Source of the DNA: Methanosarcinales archaeon
Lineage (GTDB): Archaea > Halobacteriota > Syntropharchaeia > Alkanophagales > Methanospirareceae
Assembly (NCBI GenBank): GCA_025464425.1
Contig: JAODGV010000131.1
Span: 1 to 5,073 of the forward strand
Direction: 5' to 3'
Length of the DNA: 5,073 nt
In this document: positions 1 through 5,073 of the stretch, piece by piece
How the letters are laid out: each line of letters starts with the position of its first letter
Position numbering within the stretch: the first letter of the stretch is position 1
Notes under the pieces: generated by a model
What the model saw: only the letters and a program-made list of their open reading frames with translations
The model's database searches: none
Told to the model about the DNA's origin: nothing
Program-made: the position numbers and the translations under genes

Positions 1-442
1 TCGTCTCATGCTTCTGTGCGAAATTAAAGAAATTGTGTACGCCTATGAGCAGTTCTGACGCTTCCTGCATCCGTGATAAATCCAGATCCTCCTGTGGATA
101 CAGGAAATACCGGTACTTTCGCGATATTGCATCCATACGTGCATCGAACTCCGGACGGGGTCTCGCAATCGCATAAACCCATATATCATCGGGTAACATG
201 CCGTTTATCATTCGTGGTGTTAAATCCGGGCGAGGGGTCTCAAAAGATACGACCTGTGCGAGTGCGTGAACGCCCTTATCCGTCCTCCCGGCGGCGGAAT
301 AGCACGCAGAACGCCTGTCTTCGAACAGTCCGAGGCGCTGAAAAGCCCTGAAGAGCTCGCATTCTATCGTTGGCACATCAGGCTGGATTTGAAACCCGTG
401 ATAGTTTGTTCCAAGATAACCGAGCTTCAGTGCTACCCTCAT
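1..442 (-). CDS. truA: tRNA pseudouridine synthase A (TruA), 3' end beyond window
   Basis: Isomerises uridines in the anticodon stem-loop of tRNAs (positions 38-40 in the characterised family) to pseudouridine; cytoplasmic. I translated 147 codons from the ATG at 442, and the frame is open to the left edge, so the C-terminal part is missing. The N-terminus (MRVALKLGYLGTNYHGFQ) has the usual TruA opening strand and NYHGFQ motif. The catalytic signature GRTDKGVHA lies at residues 52-60, with the catalytic aspartate at D55. SRKYRY at 107-112 and GVHNFFNF at 134-141 match the later conserved blocks. The ATG at 442 is fixed by the need for the first strand and by the purine-rich GGTGGAG just upstream. 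It begins 65 nt inside the 3' end of proB in another frame, so translation may be coupled to proB. Nothing looks broken in the visible part. Family assignment is very secure. Confidence 0.96.
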   Translation of the reverse strand, partial: MRVALKLGYLGTNYHGFQIQPDVPTIECELFRAFQRLGLFEDRRSACYSAAGRTDKGVHALAQVVSFETPRPDLTPRMINGMLPDDIWVYAIARPRPEFDARMDAISRKYRYFLYPQEDLDLSRMQEASELLIGVHNFFNFAQKHET

Positions 443-1586
443 CCTCTCCACCACGTATCAGGTAAAGATTACCCCGATACACCACCTCATCATACCTCTT
501 GGTGCCGAGAATGCGTTCAATATCATCTGTGTGAGCACCTTTTATACGCTCTATCTCGGTAGATGAGTAATTGGTAATGCCCCTGGCGAATTCGATGCCA
601 TGCGTATCAACGATGCTTACGGTATCACCGTGTATAAAAGCACCTTCTACTCCTGTGATGCCGGATGGTAACAGGCTACTGCCACGGAGCAATAAAGCTT
701 CTTTCGCACCATCATCCACTATTATCCGCCCCTTTGGCGGTGAGACGAGGAGAATCCAGCGTGCCCTGTCGTTCATCCTGCTCTTTGGTATGAACCTTGT
801 ACCGACATGCTCGCCTCCTATGATACGGAGCATGACATTCTCTTTTGCACCGTTGGCGATGACCACGGGTATACCGGCGTTCATTGCGAGCTTCGCAGCC
901 TCTATCTTCGTCTTCATGCCACCGACGCTCCTGCCATTGGACGCTATTCGCTCTATCTCGGGTGTTATATCCCGGACGACCGGTATGAGTTCTGCTTTCT
1001 TACTCCTGCGCGGGTCATACGTGCATAAACCGTCGGTATCTGTGAGGATAATGAGCAGATCGGCTTCGAGGTTGCTTGCTACGAGTGCAGAGAGGCTGTC
1101 GTTATCGCCCACCTTTATCTCTTCCACCGCCGTGGTATCATTCTCGTTTATTACAGGAACAACGCCCGTTTTGAGCAGTGTGAGCAGTGTATTCCTCAGA
1201 TTGAGATACCGTGTACGACTCCGGAAATCATCGTGTGTCAGCAATATCTGTGCAATAGTCACGCCATAAGCTGAGAAATACCGGTCATACGTGCTCATAA
1301 GCACATTCTGCCCAACAGCCGCGGTCGCCTGCAACAATTTGACATCCCTTGGTCTCTGTTTCAGGTTTAACCTGCCTATGCCCGCGCTGATAGCGCCTGA
1401 AGATACCAGTATCACCTCCTTACCTCGCCTCTTCAGTTCCACTACCTCCCTCGTCAGTTTCTCCACCTTCTTTGAATCAAGCCTGTGTCGTTCATCCGTG
1501 AGGTTGCTCGTGCCTACCTTTACAACAATCCGCTTTGCTTTTGATATTATCGTATCATATTTGTATCCTTCATCCACACACTTCAT
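378..1586 (-). CDS. proB: Glutamate 5-kinase (gamma-glutamyl kinase) with C-terminal PUA domain
   Basis: Phosphorylates L-glutamate with ATP to gamma-glutamyl phosphate, the first step of proline synthesis; cytoplasmic. The protein is 402 aa. The amino-acid-kinase fold covers about residues 17-265: KRIVVKVGTSNLT at 18-30, VSSGAISAG at 61-69, VINENDTTA at 145-153, GDNDSLSALVASNLEADLL at 160-178, TDTDGL at 182-187 and GGMKTKIEAA at 222-231 are the substrate and nucleotide loops of this family. A PUA domain follows at about 285-370 (GRIIVDDGAKEALLLRGSSLLPSGI, then GDTVSIVD). Bacterial ProB with PUA is usually near 365-370 aa. The excess here is about ten N-terminal residues plus a tail of roughly 25 residues after GNLYLI, which lies almost entirely over the start of truA. 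No proA or proC is visible beside it. The start at 1586 has no Shine-Dalgarno site; a GTG at codon 4 is an alternative. A TATA-like box at 1617-1625 fits a short-leader transcript shared with truA. Confidence 0.95.
   Translation of the reverse strand: MKCVDEGYKYDTIISKAKRIVVKVGTSNLTDERHRLDSKKVEKLTREVVELKRRGKEVILVSSGAISAGIGRLNLKQRPRDVKLLQATAAVGQNVLMSTYDRYFSAYGVTIAQILLTHDDFRSRTRYLNLRNTLLTLLKTGVVPVINENDTTAVEEIKVGDNDSLSALVASNLEADLLIILTDTDGLCTYDPRRSKKAELIPVVRDITPEIERIASNGRSVGGMKTKIEAAKLAMNAGIPVVIANGAKENVMLRIIGGEHVGTRFIPKSRMNDRARWILLVSPPKGRIIVDDGAKEALLLRGSSLLPSGITGVEGAFIHGDTVSIVDTHGIEFARGITNYSSTEIERIKGAHTDDIERILGTKRYDEVVYRGNLYLIRGGEDEGSTEARLSWNKLSRVSNPA
443..452 (-). promoter_or_regulatory. Shine-Dalgarno-like site for truA
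   Basis: On the minus strand the ten bases before the truA ATG read GGTGGAGAGG, which contains both GGTG and GGAG at about 4-10 nt from the start codon. It lies inside the proB reading frame. It supports the ATG at 442 as the true truA start and therefore the long overlap with proB. Confidence 0.6.
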
Positions 1587-1616
1587 CCGTATAGTTATAA
1601 GAATATGATTGAAATA

Positions 1617-1625
1617 GATATAATC
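1617..1625 (-). promoter_or_regulatory. Probable TATA box for proB-truA
   Basis: The minus strand reads GATTATATC, centred 35 nt before the proB ATG. An archaeal TATA box lies about 26 nt before the transcription start, so this would give a leader of about 9 nt. The same 35-nt spacing is seen for the Yip1-type gene and for one candidate box of the Cas4-like gene. The AT-rich gap also offers weaker matches closer to the gene. Confidence 0.45.
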
Positions 1626-1631
1626 AGAGGG

Positions 1632-1640
1632 GTATTAAAT
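1632..1640 (+). promoter_or_regulatory. Possible TATA-like element for moaB
   Basis: GTATTAAAT is centred about 30 nt before the moaB ATG, which would give a leaderless or very short-leader transcript. The adjacent 8-nt repeats also contain TATAAT-like sequence, so the exact element is uncertain. Confidence 0.3.
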
Positions 1641-1669
1641 CATATAATCATATAATCATGTAATCATGT
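1638..1669 (+). repeat. Four tandem 8-nt repeats running through the moaB start codon
   Basis: Four consecutive units read AATCATAT (1638-1645), AATCATAT (1646-1653), AATCATGT (1654-1661) and AATCATGT (1662-1669). The first two are identical to each other, as are the last two, and the two types differ at one base. The moaB ATG (1666-1668) lies inside unit 4. Unit 3 contains another ATG (1658-1660) that is followed at once by TAA. The block occupies the place where a ribosome binding site or transcription start would lie. It may be a short tandem-repeat expansion or a set of operator half-sites; the sequence alone does not decide. Confidence 0.85.
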
Positions 1670-2178
1670 TGACACCGCCAGAGAAGCACAAATCAGGATT
1701 AAAGCAGCATTATAAGTGCGCGGTAATCACGATAAGCACTTCAAAACATAGAGATAATGGGGAGGACGTTTCTGGCTCAATTGCGAAATCACTGTTGACG
1801 GAAAGAGGGCATGAGGTGGTCTATTACGATGTGATACCCGACGTGGGTGAGCATATACGCCGGGGTATAGAGGAAGCGCTGGATTCCGGCGCTGATTTCA
1901 TCATCACCTCGGGCGGGACAGGTCTGACCATGAATGACATAACGATCGAGACCGTATCCGGGCTGATAGAGAAGGAGCTACCGGGCTTCGGCGAACTCTT
2001 CAGGTTGAAGAGCTACGAGCAGATAGGCACCGCGGCGATATTGAGTCGCGCAATAGCGGGTGTGATAGCCCGTAAGCTGATATTCTGCCTGCCGGGGTCA
2101 CCTGACGCGGTTAAACTTGCGCTCGTAGAGATAATACTGCCTGAGATACCGCATATGATGCGGCATGTGCGAGAATAA
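1666..2178 (+). CDS. moaB: MoaB/MogA-family molybdenum (tungsten) cofactor protein
   Basis: Family members bind molybdopterin and, in the MogA-type reaction, adenylate it with ATP to prepare metal insertion; in many archaea the product carries tungsten. Cytoplasmic. The protein is 170 aa, the usual length for a single-domain MoaB/MogA. The core strand KCAVITISTSK is at residues 17-27. The molybdopterin-binding signature TSGGTGLTMNDITIE spans 81-95, with the SGGTG loop at 82-86, D91 and E95. A second loop, LPGSPDAVKLAL, is at 142-153. The N-terminus EKHKSGLKQHY resembles the lead segment of archaeal and bacterial MoaB. In-frame TAA codons at 1636 and 1645 leave the ATG at 1666 as the first possible ATG. 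No Shine-Dalgarno site lies before it, because 8-nt repeats fill that space. It is divergent from proB and convergent with the Yip1-type gene, so it appears to be transcribed alone. The MoaB versus MogA name is not resolvable here. Confidence 0.93.
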   Translation: MLTPPEKHKSGLKQHYKCAVITISTSKHRDNGEDVSGSIAKSLLTERGHEVVYYDVIPDVGEHIRRGIEEALDSGADFIITSGGTGLTMNDITIETVSGLIEKELPGFGELFRLKSYEQIGTAAILSRAIAGVIARKLIFCLPGSPDAVKLALVEIILPEIPHMMRHVRE

Positions 2179-2191
2179 GCAAGAATGCGAG

Positions 2192-2776
2192 TTACGATAG
2201 CAATACCGAAGAGGCTATCGGCATAACTGCAGCCACTGCAACTATGATAGGAACAAGAATTGCCAGTAAGACTGCTATGATGGATCTACCGGGAGATAGC
2301 TCGTGGAGCTCTATTATACCACTGATCACCACCATAAGCGACCATAAAGGTACAATAAGAATATTCACCGGTGTGAGCCAGCCGAGTATCAGGCACGGGG
2401 TTACACCATATACGATAGCCTTTGTGGTCTGCCGCAGTCCTTTCCTGCCACCGAGCAGATAGACCCAGATATGTAGCCAGACCGAGAGGTAGAACGAAGC
2501 TATGATGCCCAGTACGATAACACCGACGAAGGTGGCAACACCCATAACAGGGATCATCTTCCCAAGCTCCGGTAACCCTGGCATCAGTTCAAGCCGGGAT
2601 AAGCTCAGCATGGACACCACTCCGTTCGCCACAATCACCACAACGATGGCGAGGATAGCCCCGAGAAAAGCGAGAAGCGGTATGTAATACCTGTATGCAT
2701 CGAGTAGCGAATCATCCTTCGCTTCCCCAAACTGCCTCGCGGGATTAAATGCGAATCCACGTATCTGTCTCAACAT
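2192..2776 (-). CDS. Yip1-domain-type integral membrane protein, function unknown
   Basis: A 194-aa protein with about five predicted membrane segments, roughly residues 31-57, 77-108, 118-135, 137-156 and 165-190. The cytosolic-looking N-terminus (FNPARQFGEAKDD) is followed by the first helix. The LLGGRKGLRQTTKAIVYGVTP block (107-127) and LGWLTPVN...LWSLMVVISGIIELHELS (131-161) match the pattern of archaeal and bacterial Yip1-family proteins: LLGG, then a basic/Thr stretch, an A-Y-x-x-x-P helix, and a G-I-x-E-L-H-E ending before the last helix. Eukaryotic Yip1 proteins act in vesicle transport; the role of the prokaryotic ones is not established and I assign none. Start ATG 2776 has GGTG at 5-8 nt upstream and a good TATA box 35 nt upstream. 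It lies 44 nt downstream of the Cas4-like gene on the same strand and ends 13 nt from the convergent moaB. Confidence 0.8.
   Translation of the reverse strand: MLRQIRGFAFNPARQFGEAKDDSLLDAYRYYIPLLAFLGAILAIVVVIVANGVVSMLSLSRLELMPGLPELGKMIPVMGVATFVGVIVLGIIASFYLSVWLHIWVYLLGGRKGLRQTTKAIVYGVTPCLILGWLTPVNILIVPLWSLMVVISGIIELHELSPGRSIIAVLLAILVPIIVAVAAVMPIASSVLLS
2195..2220. repeat. 7-bp inverted repeat inside the 3' end of the Yip1-type gene
   Basis: CGATAGC (2195-2201) and GCTATCG (2214-2220) form a perfect 7-bp stem with a 12-nt loop, beginning 17 nt after the moaB stop. A T-rich tail does not follow on the plus strand. It could fold at the 3' end of moaB mRNA, but it lies within coding sequence and may be chance. 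Confidence 0.3.
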
Positions 2777-2780
2777 TTTA

Positions 2781-2784
2781 CACC
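2781..2784 (-). promoter_or_regulatory. Ribosome binding site for the Yip1-type gene
   Basis: The minus strand reads GGTG at 5-8 nt before the ATG at 2776, a partial Shine-Dalgarno match. It supports the start at 2776. Confidence 0.45.
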
Positions 2785-2806
2785 GTTCTGTATTTCAACT
2801 CATACC

Positions 2807-2821
2807 ATATATAAAACTTTC
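2807..2821 (-). promoter_or_regulatory. Archaeal promoter (BRE + TATA box) for the Yip1-type gene
   Basis: On the minus strand a purine-rich GAAAG (2821-2817, BRE-like) is followed directly by TTTTATATAT (2816-2807), a close match to the archaeal TTTATATA box. The box is centred 35 nt before the ATG, predicting transcription start near 2785 and a leader of about 9 nt. The BRE-like end touches the stop codon of the upstream Cas4-like gene (TAG, 2823-2821). The gene can thus be transcribed independently of its same-strand neighbour. Confidence 0.65.
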
Positions 2822-3609
2822 TATTTTTGCTTCTGCCCGAACAATACAGATAGAAATGTCTTACGTGTATTGCATATATCGGCATAGGCGCAGTTTTCAC
2901 ATGGTGCATTCCTGCTTCTGTCCGGGAATACGCCTTGCTTCACGCGCTTCACTCGCTTCAACACATGCAATACCATTGCGCGATCCGCCCTTCTTATCTG
3001 AACTTCACGGAACTCCGCATCCCTTATGTACTGTACGAGCCCGCGCCTCACCGTTCGCATGGATTCGTCCTCGATCAGCATCGCATATGCCGCCAGTTGA
3101 ATCCGATCACTACGCCACACACCATATTCCGGCGATTTACCGGTCTTTATTATGCATGGTATCTCCTCCTCATCTGCAATTATCAATTTGTCCACACTGC
3201 CACTCAGGTTCAACTTAGCAGAATATAGCACCCGTTCACGTTCATACCCATGTTCCAGCTCCAGTTCCAGTTCCCGCGTGCTCCGTAGCTTCTTCAACCA
3301 CCTTTCATTTATAATACGCATGAAATCGGCTCTTAACGGCTCTAAATCAATATCCTGACACATCTCTTCACGATATATCCACGGTACACACTTCAGTATA
3401 TCACCCATCACTTCGGCTATATCAGACTCGCAATTGATGATCCTGCTGAGGTTAAATGCCAGTTCTTTCAGTATGAATCCTTCAATCCTGCTCCGTAGCC
3501 TCGCCTGCGGTTGTTGTAGCCCCTGATCTCGCTCATTATCGCGAGCACCGAAATACACCAGCCGGGGACATATCTGGTATTGCACTAACTCGGATACCCG
3601 CACGGTCAT
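2821..3609 (-). CDS. Stand-alone Cas4-like (DUF83-type) PD-(D/E)XK family protein with Fe-S cysteines
   Basis: A 262-aa protein of the Cas4/RecB-like nuclease superfamily. The opening VSELVQYQICPRLVYF puts C14 where Cas4 has its first cluster cysteine. The C-terminal CENCAYADIC gives C237, C240 and C246, so all four candidate [4Fe-4S] ligands are present. E43 in the helix RSRIEGFILKEL may be motif I. GSVDKL gives D140 (motif II). QLAAYA at 171-176 is the QxxxY motif. The motif III block reads PCIIKTGKSPEYGVW, with K155 present, but the residue two before it is I153 where active Cas4 has D or E, so catalysis is doubtful. I chose ATG 3609 rather than the in-frame ATG at 3714. The Cas4 fold begins at once after 3609, and the longer start would add 35 hydrophobic, unrelated residues overlapping the divergent gene. 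No cas1, cas2 or repeat array is in view. Role unknown; DNA end processing or a non-catalytic DNA-binding function are possible. Confidence 0.85.
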   Translation of the reverse strand: MTVRVSELVQYQICPRLVYFGARDNERDQGLQQPQARLRSRIEGFILKELAFNLSRIINCESDIAEVMGDILKCVPWIYREEMCQDIDLEPLRADFMRIINERWLKKLRSTRELELELEHGYERERVLYSAKLNLSGSVDKLIIADEEEIPCIIKTGKSPEYGVWRSDRIQLAAYAMLIEDESMRTVRRGLVQYIRDAEFREVQIRRADRAMVLHVLKRVKRVKQGVFPDRSRNAPCENCAYADICNTRKTFLSVLFGQKQK

Positions 3610-3619
3610 TATAAATATT
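3610..3619 (+). promoter_or_regulatory. Probable TATA box for the lamin-tail/PLD gene
   Basis: TATAAATATT is centred about 24 nt before the ATG at 3638, which would make the transcript leaderless or nearly so. It begins immediately beside the start codon of the divergent Cas4-like gene (3607-3609). No Shine-Dalgarno site precedes the ATG at 3638. Confidence 0.45.
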
Positions 3620-3637
3620 AAGCAATTAGTATAGAAT

Positions 3638-5073
3638 ATGAAATATAGTTTTAGTTTTATGCCCATGTCAATTTTACTACTACCAGTCCTGCTGATATTA
3701 TGCATGTCATGCATCCCGTGCCATGCTTATTCCGGCATGCTGATAACAGAATTCTACCCTGATACTACTATGAAAGGAGAACCGGACGAGTATATTGTAT
3801 TAACGAACCCATGTGCTCATTCGGTGAATCTAACGAACTGGAGCATAACGGATAACGAGGCGGAAGTCTATTTACCTCATCTCGCTATACCACCAGGTGG
3901 TGAACTCTACCTTACGAATAAGGATGCCGCATATGCTCGCCCGGACGCGGAAGTCGTGATTATGAACACTCAAAGTTTCGCGTTGCGTAATCGTGGTGAC
4001 GAGCTCATCCTGCGTGACGATCACGGCAGAGTTGTGGACGCGGTAATATACGGTGATTCACGCTATGATGATGCCGGCTGGCACGGTTCACCACTGGTTA
4101 AGCCAATAGAGGGGATGGCGTTCCACCGTAAGGGCTATCTGGACACGGATTCCGCATACGACTGGGTCATTCTGGCACCTGGCGCGTATTATCACCCGCC
4201 TGAGCCGGTACATGCCGTCAATACCGGGGTTACCACTTTCGTATCACCTGATTGCAGCTTCGCAGTCCTGAAACGGGAGCTGGACAATGCAACATCTTCT
4301 ATATACCTTAACCTCTATGAATTTGACCATTCCAGACTGAACGAATATCTTCTACGCGCCATGAATAGGGGTGTAAGGGTTCACCTCCTGCTGGAAGTCA
4401 AGCCAGTGGGTGGTATGGGAGATGCGGAACGATGTATTGCCGCGCAGATAGAAGATAATGGCGGTTTTGTACGGTTTTCCCACGATAGATTCCTGAATCA
4501 TGCGAAATATGCGATTATAGATGATGAAACCCTGATAATAATGTCTGAGAACTGGAAATACACCGGTGTGCCATGGAAGAGCGAGGGCAATCGCGGTTGG
4601 GGCATTGTGATAAGGAACCGAGAGATAGCGCGGTACTTCAAATCGGTATTCTTCGACGATTTCCAGCGTGCTGTAAGTATGGATCTCAGGTGTAGCCGGT
4701 ATGAATATGAAAATGAATACCAGAACGTAAGGATCGGTATGGAGACCCAATTTGAACCACGTACCATGAAATGCAATTTCTCGTTGATTCCTGTTCTGGC
4801 ACCTGATTCTGCTATGAGCGAGATATTACGGATGATAAAGAATGCAAGATCGTACATATATGTGGAACAATTCTCCGCGAGGCTTAACTGGGGAGATGAA
4901 CTGAACCCGTTCATTACTGCTCTTATAGAAGCAGCACAGCGTGGCTGTGATGTGAAGATCCTGCTGGATTCACGGTATTTAGAGGGCGATAACAACAATG
5001 ACGAGGTGGTATCTGAACTGAACAGGACAGCACGAGCGCGAAATTTGAGCCTGGAGGCGAGGCTGGCCGATCT
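3638..5073 (+). CDS. Exported lamin-tail domain / tandem phospholipase D-like protein, C-terminus beyond window
   Basis: My translation from ATG 3638 gives 478 codons with no stop up to the window edge. Residues 1-30 form a signal peptide (K2, hydrophobic stretch 12-26, likely cleavage after CHA at 28-30), so the mature protein should be outside the cytoplasm. A lamin-tail (LTD) beta-domain follows at about 33-185: MLITEFYPD, then DEYIVLTNP, VNLTNWSITD, LAIPPGGELYLTN and RNRGDELILRDDHGRVVDAVIYGD. The first PLD domain spans about 198-350 and has the HxKx4D motif intact (H288, K290, D295) followed by S303-E304-N305. A second PLD domain starts near residue 382 (APDSAMSEILRMIKNARSYIYVEQ) and is cut before its HKD motif. 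Two HKD motifs normally build one active site that cleaves phosphodiester bonds in lipid or nucleic acid; the substrate is not evident. Starts at M8 or M10 are possible but would remove the only positive charge before the hydrophobic core. It lies head to head with the Cas4-like gene, 28 nt away. Confidence 0.88.
   Translation, partial: MKYSFSFMPMSILLLPVLLILCMSCIPCHAYSGMLITEFYPDTTMKGEPDEYIVLTNPCAHSVNLTNWSITDNEAEVYLPHLAIPPGGELYLTNKDAAYARPDAEVVIMNTQSFALRNRGDELILRDDHGRVVDAVIYGDSRYDDAGWHGSPLVKPIEGMAFHRKGYLDTDSAYDWVILAPGAYYHPPEPVHAVNTGVTTFVSPDCSFAVLKRELDNATSSIYLNLYEFDHSRLNEYLLRAMNRGVRVHLLLEVKPVGGMGDAERCIAAQIEDNGGFVRFSHDRFLNHAKYAIIDDETLIIMSENWKYTGVPWKSEGNRGWGIVIRNREIARYFKSVFFDDFQRAVSMDLRCSRYEYENEYQNVRIGMETQFEPRTMKCNFSLIPVLAPDSAMSEILRMIKNARSYIYVEQFSARLNWGDELNPFITALIEAAQRGCDVKILLDSRYLEGDNNNDEVVSELNRTARARNLSLEARLAD
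3641..3648 (-). promoter_or_regulatory. Candidate TATA box for the Cas4-like gene
   Basis: The minus strand reads CTATATTT, centred 35 nt before the ATG at 3609, the spacing also seen upstream of proB and the Yip1-type gene. It lies inside codons 2-4 of the divergent lamin-tail/PLD gene. TATAC at 3633-3629 and ATATTC at 3639-3634 are weaker alternatives that would give a leaderless mRNA. Confidence 0.4.

Noticed and set aside
73..562. Two short plus-strand open frames near the left edge
   Set aside because: Both are opposite the TruA N-terminus and the ProB C-terminus. Neither has a family motif.
571..1269. A 232-codon open frame on the plus strand opposite proB
   Set aside because: It is antisense to the conserved kinase core, its translation shows no recognisable motif, and it has no start-site signals. 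The minus-strand frame is unmistakably ProB.
1658..1663. ATG at 1658 as an alternative moaB start
   Set aside because: It is in a different frame from moaB and is followed immediately by TAA.
2195..2220. An intrinsic terminator for moaB at the 7-bp inverted repeat
   Set aside because: The plus strand has no T-run after the stem, and the sequence is inside the convergent gene's coding region. I kept it only as a low-confidence inverted repeat.
3610..3714. A longer start for the Cas4-like gene at ATG 3714
   Set aside because: The added 35 residues are not Cas4-like and would overlap the signal-peptide coding region of the divergent gene. The conserved domain begins right after ATG 3609.
4352..4998. 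Two minus-strand open frames of 132 and 166 codons at the right end
   Set aside because: They lie opposite the plus-strand PLD domains, which carry an intact HKD motif. Their translations look like random antisense sequence and overlap each other.
2821..5073. CRISPR array or adaptation genes next to the Cas4-like gene
   Set aside because: I saw no regularly spaced repeats of 24-37 nt and no Cas1- or Cas2-like frame on either strand. The AT-rich gaps are too short to hold an array.

Overview
The window reads as chromosomal DNA of an archaeon, most likely a euryarchaeote of the methanogen/ANME (Halobacteriota) kind. Supporting this are archaeal-type TATA boxes about 35 nt or less before start codons, an archaeal-looking TruA, a MoaB/MogA-type molybdo/tungstopterin protein, a stand-alone archaeal Cas4-like (DUF83-type) protein, and a secreted lamin-tail/phospholipase D protein. 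The lineage assignment is inference; there is no rRNA or methanogenesis marker here.

Layout. Positions 1-1586 (minus strand) hold a two-gene unit, proB (glutamate 5-kinase with a PUA domain) followed by truA (tRNA pseudouridine synthase A). truA starts inside the end of proB, overlaps it by 65 nt, and runs off the left edge. The 79-nt gap at 1587-1665 separates proB from the divergent moaB (1666-2178, plus strand). It carries four back-to-back 8-nt repeats that run into the moaB start codon. moaB converges, with a 13-nt gap, on a minus-strand gene for a five-helix Yip1-type membrane protein (2192-2776). Upstream of that, on the same strand, is a Cas4-like PD-(D/E)XK family protein (2821-3609) with the four iron-sulfur cysteines but no acidic residue at the expected (D/E)xK position. 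Only 28 nt separate its start from the divergent gene at 3638, which runs off the right edge. That gene encodes an exported protein with a signal peptide, a lamin-tail domain and tandem phospholipase D domains; the first HKD motif is intact and the second domain is cut by the window end.

The left part is housekeeping (proline synthesis, tRNA modification, Mo/W cofactor). The right part is less ordinary: a Cas4-like protein with no visible CRISPR or adaptation genes sits head to head with a secreted PLD-fold enzyme, and their promoter elements interleave so that each lies over the other gene's start region. Coding density is high. No gap exceeds 80 nt, and I saw no tRNA, rRNA, CRISPR array or insertion sequence.
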